Assembly (NCBI RefSeq): GCF_001552675.1
Contig: NZ_BCRQ01000005.1
Coordinates: forward strand, 1 to 64,000
DNA from: Alicyclobacillus sendaiensis NBRC 100866
GTDB taxonomy: Bacteria; Bacillota; Bacilli; Alicyclobacillales; Alicyclobacillaceae
Reading direction: 5' to 3'
DNA: 64,000 nt
Part shown: in pieces, positions 8,626 through 18,981 of the stretch
How positions within the stretch are numbered: position 1 is the first letter of the stretch
How the letters are laid out: every line of letters starts with the position of its first letter
The notes under the pieces: generated by a model
Seen by the model: only the letters and a program-made list of their open reading frames with translations
What the model was told of the DNA's origin: nothing
Databases searched by the model: none
Translations under genes and position numbers: made by a program

Positions 8626-9659
8626 CTAGCGGATTGGATTGGGAAAAACCACTCGCACCACGGTGCCATGGCCAGGCTCACTGACCACCGTGAGATGTCC
8701 AGCCAAGGCAGAAGCTCGTTCGCGCATATTCTTCAAGCCGTAACCGGGCAGCGTGCGCATGTCCCGGGTGTCAAAGCCCTTTCCATCGTCGCGGATCTCG
8801 ACCTCGCACCAATCGGCGCAGTGGAGCCGGATCTGAACTTCCCGCGCCGCGCCGTGCCGTGCGACACCGCGTTGTGAACCGCCTCCTGCACGATGCGGTA
8901 CACGTGGATGGCTGCGCCGCCGAGATCGCCCGCAGGAAAGTCCTTGTTCATGCTCACTTCAATGCGGCAACCGCTCGTCGACATCTCTTCGGCGAGGAGG
9001 CGAATGGCGGCGCTGAGGCCGAGATCGAACAGGAGCGCTGGATACAAGCTGTGCGACAGCGCCCGCACCTCCTGCGAGCAGCGCTTGACCTGGGCGCGAA
9101 GATCGTCCAGCGCCCGGTGCAGGCGGCGCGGGGCCTGCCGCTTGAGATGCTCGATGCCGAGATCGACGGCGTAAAGGGACTGGCTCACGCCGTCGTGCAG
9201 CTCCTGCGAAATGCGCCTGCGCTCCTGCTCCTGCACTTCGAGCGTCATGCGGTTGAGCGTCGCTCGCAGTTCGAGCTCCTTCGCCTGCCGCTCGCGGGTG
9301 ACGTCCCGGATGACGATGACCATGTCACGACTGGACTCGACGCCGTCAGCATGGAGAAAGGTGCGGCTCATGCCAACCGGCACAAAGCCGCCGCATTTCA
9401 TGGGAAGTTCCGATTCGAAATACGACACGTCGGTCTGACTGGCGAGAAAACAGCGCTCTTCACCGTCGCCGACTTGGCGCTCTTGGCAAAAGCGGCAGTA
9501 CGGAATCCAGTCTCCTAATTCCCACCCGGTGATCCGCGTCGCAGAGGGGTTGATGAACACGATGATGCGGTCGCTGTCCATCACGATAATCCCGTCGTTC
9601 AGCGCATTGAACAGGCGCCTCAGCCGTTCGGCGCTGTCACGTCCTGGGCTGACAGCCAT
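8626..9659 (-). pseudogene. NarL-type sensor histidine kinase, frameshifted before the ATP-binding core
   Basis: A PAS domain comes first, with an unusual Cys group (YCRFC, RCF, and PMKCGG further on). The HisKA_3 phospho-acceptor stretch ERRRISQELHDGVSQSL follows, and then the start of the HATPase domain (VYRIVQEAVHNAVSHGTAR). At about 8841-8855, in the GC repeat GCGCGGCGCGGG, the frame shifts by +2 (or -1). The old frame runs on as nonsense to a stop at 8733. The other frame continues correctly with EVQIRLHC, IRDDGKGFDTRD, GYGLKNMRERA and ends at the TAG at 8626. Unrepaired, the protein lacks the G1/G2 ATP-binding boxes and should be inactive. Cys-containing PAS domains often hold a redox or Fe-S sensor. 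ATG at 9698, overlapping the upstream stop as TGATG, is an alternative start. Confidence 0.85.
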
Positions 9660-9697
9660 GTCCACCACCCCACCGGCGTTTCCCTCACCATAACGCA

Positions 9698-11122
9698 TCA
9701 CGGCTCGACAGGAAAGCCCTTTGCCCGCCAGGCGGTGTAACCACCAACCATGTTGCGCACATCCGCGATGCCGTGCGCCTGCAACACACTTGCGGCGATG
9801 GCGGAACGCCCGCCCGTCCGGCAATACACATAGACGGGTTGATCCCGCGGCACGTCGTGGATGCGAGCGGCGAGTTTGGAGAGCGGTATGTGGTGGGCCT
9901 GCGGCAGGTGCCCTGCCTCCCATTCGTCTGGATTACGGACGTCCAGCAGCCAGACACCTCGCGTGTCGAGCGCGCCACGCACCTCCTCGGGCGACACGTT
10001 CGCATAAGACGCGACATCGTCCGGGGCAGCGCGCTCGACGGCGGCCGGATCGGCCCAGTCCACCGGGCCGTCGATGCCGATAGACCGAAGCGCGCGGGTC
10101 ACGTCGGGGACCACCCCGTCCGCAGCGAGCAGGTGGATGGGCTGGTCGGCGTTCAGCAGCCATCCTGCCCATGTCACGAACGACTTGTTCCAGGGGATGT
10201 TGATGCTTCCAACGATGTGAGCGTTGGCAAATCGGTCTGCCGGTCTCACATCCAGCACCACGCCGCCTTCTCGCCACGCGCGAAGCCTCTCCGGCGTCAG
10301 GTCCACCCGTTCGGGCACGCCGAGTTCCGCGAGCAGGCGGGGACCGTTCTTATTGACCTGCTTCATGCGGGCGAAGTAGACCGGGGCCTCCGGTTGACCG
10401 GCGAGGAGGGCCTGGACGAACGCGTCCTCGTCCTTGTGCTGAAGGGCCCAGTTCACCAGCTTCTCGTAGCCGACCGTGGACGACGGGACGGCACCGAGCG
10501 CCTTTCCGCACGCGCTGCCCGCGCCGTGGGCCGGCAGGACCTGGACGTGATCGGGGAGCGCCTCAAATCTGCGCAGAGACTGAAACATCTGGCGGGCGAG
10601 CGCCTCCGAACTGCCTCGCTCACCTGCCACGCGCTCGAGAAGGTCGGGACGCCCGACGTCGCCCACAAACACGAAATCTCCGGAAAAGAGCGCCATGGGC
10701 ACATCTGGCGAGGTCTTTCCGTCATACAAAAGGTACGAGACGTGTTCCGGCGTGTGACCTGGCGTGTGCATCACGACAAGCTTCACGTGGCCGAAGTGAA
10801 GCTCGTCGCCGTCCTTCAACAGGCGGTGAGGATACGACCGGACGTACTCGGACTTCCACTCTGGCGGTCCTTCGTCGGACACGCAGATGGCCGCACCGGC
10901 CCGCTCCGCCAGCTCCCTCGCGCCGGAGACGAAGTCGGCGTGGATGTGGGTTTCCAGCGCGGCTACGATACGCAGTCCCTCTCGCTTCGCAGTCACCAGG
11001 TAAGGCTCGATGTCGCGGGCGGGATCGATCACGCACGCCTCCCCCGTTTCCTGACAGCCAACCAGGTAGGAGGCGTGCGCCAACCCCTCATCGTAAAAGC
11101 GGCGAAGGTACATGTCACCCAT
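9698..11122 (-). CDS. CstB-like persulfide dioxygenase / rhodanese fusion
   Basis: The N-terminal MBL domain of the ETHE1 type carries THIHADF near residue 57 and HTPGHTPEH later; the family oxidises glutathione or low-molecular-weight persulfides to sulfite. Two rhodanese domains follow. The first (LDVRPADRF, about 285-365) has no Cys at the active-site loop (LLAADGVVPD) and is probably structural. The second has the active loop YVYCRTGGRS near residue 436. This is the layout of staphylococcal CstB, which turns persulfide into thiosulfate. The gene lies in one direction with sulfide:quinone reductase and a DUF1641 protein, so it most likely handles the persulfide made by that enzyme. Confidence 0.88.
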   Translation of the reverse strand: MGDMYLRRFYDEGLAHASYLVGCQETGEACVIDPARDIEPYLVTAKREGLRIVAALETHIHADFVSGARELAERAGAAICVSDEGPPEWKSEYVRSYPHRLLKDGDELHFGHVKLVVMHTPGHTPEHVSYLLYDGKTSPDVPMALFSGDFVFVGDVGRPDLLERVAGERGSSEALARQMFQSLRRFEALPDHVQVLPAHGAGSACGKALGAVPSSTVGYEKLVNWALQHKDEDAFVQALLAGQPEAPVYFARMKQVNKNGPRLLAELGVPERVDLTPERLRAWREGGVVLDVRPADRFANAHIVGSINIPWNKSFVTWAGWLLNADQPIHLLAADGVVPDVTRALRSIGIDGPVDWADPAAVERAAPDDVASYANVSPEEVRGALDTRGVWLLDVRNPDEWEAGHLPQAHHIPLSKLAARIHDVPRDQPVYVYCRTGGRSAIAASVLQAHGIADVRNMVGGYTAWRAKGFPVEP

Positions 11123-11164
11123 CCTCTCTTGTGTTTGGATACCCGGCGCGATGGCGCCAAGGGT

Positions 11165-11752
11165 TCACAGGTTGCTCAACGTCGATGCGTCATCCCGCTC
11201 CTGAGCGGCCTGCAAAAAGGCCTTCGCGTAGCGCAGGCCCTTCTGCACGACCGGTTCCTTCAACAGGCGAATGAGCGACCAGACGGTCACGGGCGTTCGG
11301 TCCTGTTCCGCCATCCGTCCGGCCTCTTGCGCGATGGCGCGCACCTCCTGCAGCCTTCGCTGCATCGTCTCCCATTCGGATGTCAGGCTCGTGACGAGGT
11401 ATTCGACGGACGCACGGTCCTCGAACACGGCTTTGGCAAACTCGGCCAACTGCAGGAGAGGCCGCATGAGGGCGACGAGGGTCGGCAGCGCGTTCAGGAG
11501 GTCGACGATCGCGACGAGGGTGTCGCGATCGACGCGCAACGGGATCTCCTCAGACGCCGACTCCATGAGATAGCGCATGGATTCCCGGTCCTGCACCAGC
11601 TCCCGTCCAAACGAAATCGCGGCGGGCAAATCGCCAAGTGCCTCGTCCCACTCGGCCAAGCGCTCGATCACGCGCACAAACTTCGCCTGAAAGTCGGGAT
11701 CGCCGAGGGCTCGCTTGGCTGCGTCGACCTCCATGGTATGATGGTTTGCCAT
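11165..11752 (-). CDS. DUF1641 domain protein
   Basis: This 195-residue, mostly helical and acidic protein has no Cys or metal motif. The segment VDLLNALPTLVALMRPLLQL and the following helices match the DUF1641 pattern. Proteins of this family are commonly encoded next to sulfide:quinone-reductase-like flavoproteins or formate dehydrogenase subunits, and their function is not established. Here the gene sits between sqr and the CstB-like gene with gaps of 18 and 42 bp, so it is presumably an accessory factor of sulfide oxidation, perhaps a membrane or quinone-side partner. Confidence 0.8.
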   Translation of the reverse strand: MANHHTMEVDAAKRALGDPDFQAKFVRVIERLAEWDEALGDLPAAISFGRELVQDRESMRYLMESASEEIPLRVDRDTLVAIVDLLNALPTLVALMRPLLQLAEFAKAVFEDRASVEYLVTSLTSEWETMQRRLQEVRAIAQEAGRMAEQDRTPVTVWSLIRLLKEPVVQKGLRYAKAFLQAAQERDDASTLSNL

Positions 11753-11770
11753 GATCTCACCCCCCAGAGC

Positions 11771-12958
11771 CTACATCAGGCCCTTGAGCATGCCGTCCCA
11801 GTATAAAATCGGCAAGAACGACTTCTTGAGCACGTACATACTGAACCGCTCCTGTCCCTGATCAAACGGGAACGTCTCCTCCGGCTCATGGCTGTAGTCG
11901 AACTCGGCGAGAATCAGTCGGCCGTAGCCCGTGACCAGCGGGCAGGAGGTGTAACCGTGGTACTCGGCCTCGATGGGCCGATCTTTCAAGTAGGCCGTCA
12001 GGTTGTTGACCAAAACAGGCACCTGCTTGCGAATGGCCGCGCCCGTCTTTGACGTGGGAAGGCCCGAACAGTCACCAAGGCTGAAGACGTTCGGAAAACG
12101 GACGTGTTGCAACGTGAATTTGTCCACGTCGACCCACCCGGCTTCGTTGGCCAGCGCACTCCGCTTGATGACGTCCGGCGCACTCATGGGCGGTACTACG
12201 TGCAACAGATCGAACTCGAGAGCCATGGTCTGGCCCGTGTCGAGGTTCTCGAACACGGCGACCTTGTCGTCCGCCCTCACCTCGATGAGGCGATGCTTGA
12301 AGTGCAGCTGAATCTGTTTGCGTTCGACGACTTTCATGAGCGCATCGGCGTACTTCTTCACGCTGAAGATGGTGGGCGTTCCGGTCACGAAGTGAAGCTG
12401 CGCTTTGTGGCGGATTCCTTTTTTCCTCAGGTAATCGTCCGCGAGATACGCGATTTTCTGCGGCGCACCTCCGCATTTGATGGGCGTCTCCGGCATGGTG
12501 AACACGGCGTTGCCGCCGCGGAAGTTTTGCAGCGCGCTCCAGGTCGTTTGGACATATTCGTAGGTGTAGTTGCTACAGATCCCGTTGCGGCCGATGTTGC
12601 CCTCGAGTCCTTTGATCTTGTGCCAGTCCATTTGGATCCCCAAAGCGACCACGAGTGCGTCGTAGGCCACGGTGTCTCCAGAAGCGAGTTCCACTTCGCC
12701 CCGCTCGGGGTGGAACGCGACCACGGCATCGCGAATCCATACCGCACCCGGCGGGATGAGCGATTCTTCGTCCCGCACCGTGGCCTCTCGCGGCGCCGCA
12801 CCCGCGCCCACGAGCGTCCATAGCGGTTGGTAGTAGTGCTTATCGGCAGGTTCAATGATGGCCACCTGGCCTCGCCATCTCGGGTGCTCTCGCAGCAGCC
12901 GAGCCGCTGTGGAGATGCCAGCTGTTCCGCCGCCCGCAATGACGATGGGATAGCGCAT
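11771..12958 (-). CDS. sqr: Sulfide:quinone oxidoreductase
   Basis: This 395-residue FAD-dependent oxidoreductase oxidises sulfide and passes electrons to quinone at the membrane. The FAD-binding Rossmann motif is IVIAGGGTAGIS at the N-terminus, and the second flavin-contact motif is FSLGDCSGLP. Three Cys fall at the positions typical of sulfide:quinone reductases: about 128 (GICSNY), 161 (PIKCGGAP) and 338 (YTSCPLV). The C-terminal part is rich in hydrophobic and aromatic residues, which suits membrane attachment. A strong ribosome site (GAGGAGGGAG) precedes the ATG. It is the first gene of a leftward run with the DUF1641 and CstB-like genes and the two-component pair. Confidence 0.9.
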   Translation of the reverse strand: MRYPIVIAGGGTAGISTAARLLREHPRWRGQVAIIEPADKHYYQPLWTLVGAGAAPREATVRDEESLIPPGAVWIRDAVVAFHPERGEVELASGDTVAYDALVVALGIQMDWHKIKGLEGNIGRNGICSNYTYEYVQTTWSALQNFRGGNAVFTMPETPIKCGGAPQKIAYLADDYLRKKGIRHKAQLHFVTGTPTIFSVKKYADALMKVVERKQIQLHFKHRLIEVRADDKVAVFENLDTGQTMALEFDLLHVVPPMSAPDVIKRSALANEAGWVDVDKFTLQHVRFPNVFSLGDCSGLPTSKTGAAIRKQVPVLVNNLTAYLKDRPIEAEYHGYTSCPLVTGYGRLILAEFDYSHEPEETFPFDQGQERFSMYVLKKSFLPILYWDGMLKGLM

Positions 12959-13124
12959 GAGGCTCCCTCCTCTTGTGAAAGCCTTTTCATCCTCAAGCCT
13001 ACTCCCGCCCGCAATTTCCGACCATCCGGGAAAACCCTGATTTCACAAACGCGGCGGGCGATCTCGGCGCCTTCAAGACGGGAGACTGCCAAGGTCCTCC
13101 TTGCCGTGCCTCCTGGCAATAGAA

Positions 13125-13158
13125 AAGGCATCCGAATGGTCGCCCATTCGGATGCCTT
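13125..13158 (-). terminator. Rho-independent terminator of groES-groL
   Basis: A perfect 14-bp stem (arms 13125-13138 and 13145-13158, loop of 6) ends in TTTTC on the minus strand, 18 bp past the groL stop codon. Confidence 0.9.
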
Positions 13159-13175
13159 GATTCCTCGGAGAATCC

Positions 13176-14828
<1,653 letters not shown>

Positions 14829-14858
14829 TCATGGAGCGTTCGTCACGCGAATCTGGCA

Positions 14859-15146
14859 TTACTTCTCGACAATCGCCAAGATGTCGCTCTCGCGCAGGAT
14901 CAAGAGCTCCTCGTTGTTCACCTTGACTTCGGTGCCCGCGTACTTCGAGTAGATGACGCGATCGCCAACCTTGACCTCCATGGCCACGCGGTTGCCCTTC
15001 TCATCGAGCTTCCCCGGGCCGACGGCGATCACTTCACCCTCCTGCGGCTTCTCCTTCGCGTTGTCCGGCAGGAAAATCCCACTAGCGGTCTTTTCCTCAC
15101 GCTCCACCGGACGGACCACCACGCGATCAGCGAGCGGCTTCAACAT
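14859..15146 (-). CDS. groES: Co-chaperonin GroES
   Basis: This 95-residue co-chaperonin caps the GroEL ring. It starts [18 protein letters not shown] and contains the mobile loop ([11 protein letters not shown]) and the typical end [12 protein letters not shown]. The ATG at 15146 is chosen over a longer frame because AGGAGG lies at the right distance and the length equals that of the family. The operon promoter and CIRCE element lie directly upstream. Confidence 0.98.
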   Translation of the reverse strand: MLKPLADRVVVRPVEREEKTASGIFLPDNAKEKPQEGEVIAVGPGKLDEKGNRVAMEVKVGDRVIYSKYAGTEVKVNNEELLILRESDILAIVEK

Positions 15147-15187
15147 TGCGAACGACCTCCTTGCGAGATTGTAGTTCCGAACCTTTG

Positions 15188-15214
15188 TTAGCACTCTCGC
15201 TCGGTGAGTGCTAA
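15188..15214 (-). promoter_or_regulatory. CIRCE operator (HrcA-binding site)
   Basis: A perfect CIRCE element is present: TTAGCACTC at 15188-15196, 9 bp of spacer, and GAGTGCTAA at 15206-15214. It lies between the promoter and the groES start and is the known site for the HrcA heat-shock repressor in Firmicutes. Confidence 0.97.
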
Positions 15215-15225
15215 CACCATGGACT

Positions 15226-15254
15226 ATGATAATCGGTTCGTTGCGAGAGTGCAA
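15226..15254 (-). promoter_or_regulatory. Sigma-A promoter of groES-groL
   Basis: On the minus strand, -35 TTGCAC (15249-15254) and -10 TATCAT (15226-15231) are separated by exactly 17 bp. The transcript would start around 15219, just before or within CIRCE, the usual repressor geometry. Confidence 0.85.
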
Positions 15255-15309
15255 CAGGGAATTCAACTTTTTTGCGGGCGATTTAGGAGGAACCGAGGAC
15301 GCCCCCTTG

Positions 15310-15867
15310 TCAGCCTGAAATCGTGGGCGCAACCAGCGCGCCTTCCCGCCACCCATTGCGCCACCAGGCCAGGAGATCCCGCGCCTGATGAGGCCGAAAC
15401 ACCGGCACGGGGAACCCCTCCGGCGCCCAATCGGGCGAGACCACCGCCGCGATGGCCGTGGCGCCCGCGGCGAGCAACCGCCTCCACTCGTCCTCGCCGC
15501 GCACCACCACGACCTTCGCGTGCGCCTCCCGCTTGCCTCCCTCGGCGATCACGACGTCGACGTCCGCGACGGCGCGGATGGCCGCGAACCACTCGCGAAA
15601 CCCGCCCTCCTGGCGCGATCGCAAAAGAAAACCGCGCCGACTGGCGACCATGGTCACCGACGCGCCGGCCTGCGCGGCGCGCGCGGTGTCGGATCCGGGC
15701 TTCTCCCAATCGTCGGCGTCCTCGTCCGCGTGCCCGTCGTGCTTCAGGTAGGCCACCCGGAGCCCTTGCGCCGCGGCCTCGCGCACGAGGGCCTCCGCGA
15801 GACACGATTTGCCGGAGCCCGAAAAACCGGCGATCCCGATGATGACGGGCGCCTTTGCGTCACGCAT
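15310..15867 (-). CDS. mobB: Molybdopterin-guanine dinucleotide biosynthesis adaptor MobB
   Basis: This 185-residue P-loop GTPase-like protein has Walker A ([14 protein letters not shown]) at about 15-28, then [21 protein letters not shown]-type residues (KHDGH at about 42), and [17 protein letters not shown] near residue 108. MobB binds GTP and helps MobA attach the nucleotide to molybdopterin. Its start overlaps the end of the preceding molybdopterin-binding gene by 8 bp, and it is the last gene of the coupled run beginning with the PAP2 gene. Confidence 0.9.
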   Translation of the reverse strand: MRDAKAPVIIGIAGFSGSGKSCLAEALVREAAAQGLRVAYLKHDGHADEDADDWEKPGSDTARAAQAGASVTMVASRRGFLLRSRQEGGFREWFAAIRAVADVDVVIAEGGKREAHAKVVVVRGEDEWRRLLAAGATAIAAVVSPDWAPEGFPVPVFRPHQARDLLAWWRNGWREGALVAPTISG

Positions 15868-16852
15868 TGAGCCATCCGCCCACGCCCAAGACCGCGATGT
15901 CCCGCTTGCGGACGCGAAGCCCGGTGAGGACGCGCGGCAAGAGGCGATCGAACGACGTGATGGGATCGTAGATGACTGCGCCCGGCAACCCGAAGATGGC
16001 AGTGTCGTTCCGGTACGCCAGCATGAGCATGGAGCCTGGCAGCATCGGCGTGCCGTACGTCACGACCTCCGTGGCCGCGTCCCGGATGGCGCCGGGCGAT
16101 CGGTCGTCGGGATCGACCGACATCCCGCCCGTGACGAGCACCAGCGTCGCGCCCTGTTCGCACGCCTCGACAATCGCGTCCGAAATCCGCTCGCGCTCGT
16201 CGCCGACGAACACCTGGTGTACGTCCTGGATGCCGTAGCGCGCGAGCTTGGCCCTCAGCACCGGGCCGAACTTGTCCTCCACTCGCCCGTGCAGGATCTC
16301 GCTGCCCGTCGTCACAATCCGCACCTTCTGGGGCTGATACGGCAACACGTCGATCACGGCGCGCTTCTGCGCCTGCGACGCAATGACCTCCACCGCGCGC
16401 ACCTTGTCCTCGGCGATGACGAGCGGGATAGGGCGCACGGCGGCGAGGCTCGTCCCCCGACTGACGTGCTGAAACGGCCGCTTGGTGGCGATGGAGATCT
16501 CGTCGATGGTGTTCATGGCCGTCACGCGCCGCGCGTCCACCCACAGCATGCCGTCCCGCTTGGCGCGAAGGATGACCTTGCCCTCCGACACCTCGGACAG
16601 CTCCACGCCGTCCCCCGCGATGGCTTGCGCCATGCGCACGGCCGCGTCGTCTTCGTGCAACTCGCCCGGCTCGAGCTCCAGGATGTACAAATGCCGCTTC
16701 CCCATGTCGAGCAGGACCGGGATATCCTCTTCGCGCACCACATGCCCGCGCTTGAATTGGCGCCCCTTAAATTCTCCGGGCACGATGCGCGTCATGTCGT
16801 GCGCGAGCGCCAACCCAATCGCGTCTTCGACAGGCACTTCTCGCCGGATCAC
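15860..16852 (-). CDS. Molybdopterin-binding protein (MoeA/MogA-type domain)
   Basis: The C-terminal half (about 165-300) is a molybdopterin-binding MoCF domain with VRIVTTGSEILHGRVEDKFG, VTGGMSVDPDD and LPGSMLMLAY. The N-terminal half (IGLALAHDMTRIVPGEFKG...FKRGHVVREEDI) resembles the first domain of MoeA. The protein is shorter than MoeA, about 330 residues. A role in inserting molybdenum or sensing the cofactor is likely, given mobA on one side and mobB on the other. The start is GTG at 16852, overlapping the mobA stop as GTGA; a longer frame to 16918 would run into mobA without a ribosome site. Confidence 0.85.
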   Translation of the reverse strand: MIRREVPVEDAIGLALAHDMTRIVPGEFKGRQFKRGHVVREEDIPVLLDMGKRHLYILELEPGELHEDDAAVRMAQAIAGDGVELSEVSEGKVILRAKRDGMLWVDARRVTAMNTIDEISIATKRPFQHVSRGTSLAAVRPIPLVIAEDKVRAVEVIASQAQKRAVIDVLPYQPQKVRIVTTGSEILHGRVEDKFGPVLRAKLARYGIQDVHQVFVGDERERISDAIVEACEQGATLVLVTGGMSVDPDDRSPGAIRDAATEVVTYGTPMLPGSMLMLAYRNDTAIFGLPGAVIYDPITSFDRLLPRVLTGLRVRKRDIAVLGVGGWLNA

Positions 16853-17457
16853 GCCATCCCCTCCCTCTTGCGCCAGTCCTCGTAGTCCTCCGGCCGGTGC
16901 ACCGGCCGCACCGTCCACTCGTCTTCAAACGCGACAGTGCAAATCTCAAGCCCCTCAAGGGCCTTGAGGATCCGCTTCTCACCGCGCGCCGCCGCATCTG
17001 CGATGGCTCGCACCGCCCGCTTGGCGTAGACGGCGGCAAGCGGCTGCATCCTCCCCTCGCGCTCCGCGGCGGCGACGTCCGCGCCGGTGCCCGTCAAGGC
17101 GTCCACGAGCGCCCGCACGGCGTCCGCGGTGATTCCCGGCAGGTCCCCCGCCAGCACGACAAGCGGCGAGACGTCCGACGTTTGCCCCTCCAAAAAGCGG
17201 CCGAGCGCCGCGAGCGGCCCCTGGTAGCATTCCCTGTCCCTGACCCAGGCGATCTCGCCTTTCGCCCATGGCGCGACCGCGGCTCGCAGGGCATCGTCCG
17301 CGTACAGGACGGCGACGCGAGAGGCCACCTCTTCCGCCACGCGCACGACATGCGCTGCCATCGGCATGCCACGCGCATCCCGAGGAAGCCAAAGCTTGTT
17401 CCCCCGCTCCGCCATCCGCCTCGACGCGCCCCCCGCGAGCACGGCGGCCCAACTCAC
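16849..17457 (-). CDS. mobA: Molybdenum cofactor guanylyltransferase MobA
   Basis: This 202-residue nucleotidyltransferase joins GMP (or a related nucleotide) to molybdopterin. The N-terminal nucleotide loop is AAVLAGGASRRMAERGNK and the metal-binding Asp lies in VVLAGDLPGITADAV. The family normally has a tighter loop (GRSRRMGxDK), so the loop here is slightly unusual. The GTG at 17457 overlaps the stop of the 5-formyl-THF cyclo-ligase gene as GTGA and is preferred over a longer frame that would overlap that gene. Confidence 0.88.
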   Translation of the reverse strand: MSWAAVLAGGASRRMAERGNKLWLPRDARGMPMAAHVVRVAEEVASRVAVLYADDALRAAVAPWAKGEIAWVRDRECYQGPLAALGRFLEGQTSDVSPLVVLAGDLPGITADAVRALVDALTGTGADVAAAEREGRMQPLAAVYAKRAVRAIADAAARGEKRILKALEGLEICTVAFEDEWTVRPVHRPEDYEDWRKREGMA

Positions 17458-18020
17458 CCGCTGCAGGGCGCAAGCCCCCTCTCGGTCAGGAGGGCATGCA
17501 TGCGCACGTCGTGCGGATGGCGAGGGAGTGCGTCCGCCAGCTGTTCGACGAAGCACACGCCAATGCGCCGGATGGATGCCGCCTCCGGCCGCTTGAAGTA
17601 GCGATCGTAAAACCCGCCGCCGTACCCGAGCCGCGTGCCGTCCTCGGCAAAGGCGAGGCCCGGCACCAGGACGGCCACAAGCTCGTCGGGCCGGACCACC
17701 GGGGCGCGAGGCCCTGGCGCCGGGATGCCGTAGGCGCCTGCGTGCAGATCCGCGAGGGACAAGACGGCGCAGAACTCCATCCGCGCCGGTCCCTCTACGC
17801 GCGGGAAGGCCACCTTCGCCCCTTTCCGCAGCAGCGCCTCGGCCAGCGGGGCGAGATCGACTTCCCCGTGGACAGCCGCGTACAGCCCGATGAACCCATC
17901 AAGCTGGAGAGACGCCTGCGCGTGTGCGCAAATGGCCTCCTCCTGGCGGCGCCTCGCGTCGGGCAAGATGGCGGCTCGTTTCACGCGATATTGTAGGCGC
18001 AGCGCCTGTTTATCTTCGAT
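17454..18020 (-). CDS. 5-formyltetrahydrofolate cyclo-ligase
   Basis: The enzyme closes 5-formyl-THF to 5,10-methenyl-THF using ATP. Family marks are the N-terminal KQALRLQYRVKR, the central VAFPRV, VPGLAFAEDGTRLGYGGGFY with DRYF after it, and the end VRMHALLTERGL. The conserved region begins right after the end of the PAP2 gene, and no ATG, GTG or TTG lies at a suitable place. A clear ribosome site (cctccc on the plus strand, 18030-18035) points at ATC (18020, 9 bases away) as start. ATT at 18026 or TTG at 18050 are alternatives. The tail overlaps mobA by 4 bases. Confidence 0.85.
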   Translation of the reverse strand: MEDKQALRLQYRVKRAAILPDARRRQEEAICAHAQASLQLDGFIGLYAAVHGEVDLAPLAEALLRKGAKVAFPRVEGPARMEFCAVLSLADLHAGAYGIPAPGPRAPVVRPDELVAVLVPGLAFAEDGTRLGYGGGFYDRYFKRPEAASIRRIGVCFVEQLADALPRHPHDVRMHALLTERGLAPCSG

Positions 18021-18918
18021 GGGAATTCGCCTCCCGCGTGTACAGCCCAAGCACGTGGAACAGCCATGGCGCAAGCACCGTGGTCCAGGTCGCCACGGCA
18101 GTCGCGCGCACGTACTGCCACAGGGGCTCATCCAGATGCGCTTGCACCGCCAATTGTACCGCAACCACACCCCCGAGCGCGATCACGCCCGCCGCCACGC
18201 GCTTCCACAGGACGGGATCGATGGAGGTGCGAAGAAACCGCCTCTCGATGGCCGCGCCCGCGCCGCCCACGAGTAAAAACACCGCGTACACCGACGAGGT
18301 GACGTCGCGCGCGAACACGAGGAGGACGGCTGGAAACAGCACGGCGAGTACCAGGGAAACGCCAAACGGGACGCCGCGATACGTCCACCAGCGCCCGATT
18401 TGCCAGCCGACATAGCCCACCGCAAGGCCAGCCGCCCAGCCGATGACGACATCCATCGGCCAGTGAAGCCCGAGATAGACGCGCGAGATGCCGACGGCGA
18501 TCGAGAGGAGGACGGCGACAAAAAACGCCACCGGTCGGCGCAGCCACAGCGCGATGGCCGTGAAGAAGGTCATCGTCCCCTGGGCGTGGCCGCTCGGCAT
18601 GGACAGCCCAGTCGCAGAGCTGACATCACCCGAGCGAATCCCGGGCACACCGATGGGCCTGGCGATGTGATAATAGGACTTGAGCCACGCGTTCAGGTAC
18701 ATGCTGGTGAAAAACACGTAGGCGAGCCGCATGCCGAGGGCGCGATCGACGGCGAGGATGAGCACGGGCAGCGCGGCAAAGTAGAACGACTCGTTGCCCA
18801 AGTAGGAACATGCCACGGCCATCCGATCCAGGATGACCGCGTGATGCGACTGCAACCACACGATGAGGTCATATTGCCAACTGAAGCCTTGCGGCAACGG
18901 GAACGACGCTCTGGACAT
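18010..18918 (-). CDS. PAP2-family membrane phosphatase
   Basis: The 302-residue integral membrane protein contains all three phosphatidic-acid-phosphatase motifs: KSYYHIARP, MPSGHAQG and SRVYLGLHWPMD (catalytic His). It probably removes phosphate from a lipid such as undecaprenyl or phosphatidylglycerol phosphate. Several extra hydrophobic segments follow the catalytic core, giving a longer C-terminal membrane part than in minimal PAP2 proteins. The ATG at 18918 has GGAGG at good distance; a huge open frame continuing to 20520 is only antisense to the ABC-F gene. The 3' end overlaps the cyclo-ligase gene. Confidence 0.9.
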   Translation of the reverse strand: MSRASFPLPQGFSWQYDLIVWLQSHHAVILDRMAVACSYLGNESFYFAALPVLILAVDRALGMRLAYVFFTSMYLNAWLKSYYHIARPIGVPGIRSGDVSSATGLSMPSGHAQGTMTFFTAIALWLRRPVAFFVAVLLSIAVGISRVYLGLHWPMDVVIGWAAGLAVGYVGWQIGRWWTYRGVPFGVSLVLAVLFPAVLLVFARDVTSSVYAVFLLVGGAGAAIERRFLRTSIDPVLWKRVAAGVIALGGVVAVQLAVQAHLDEPLWQYVRATAVATWTTVLAPWLFHVLGLYTREANSHRR

Positions 18919-18981
18919 GACGGAGCCTCCCCACCTCGTCCGAACTTGGCTGCTAGAGTGTATGGACAAAGGAGCGTACGT

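Noticed and set aside
8841-8855. Programmed ribosomal frameshift in the kinase
   Set aside because: There is no A/U-rich slippery heptamer; the site is a GC repeat better explained by mutation, phase variation or sequencing error.
9773-11806. 677-codon plus-strand frame across the CstB-like and DUF1641 genes
   Set aside because: It spans two real minus-strand genes and has no family motif; it is a GC-driven shadow frame.
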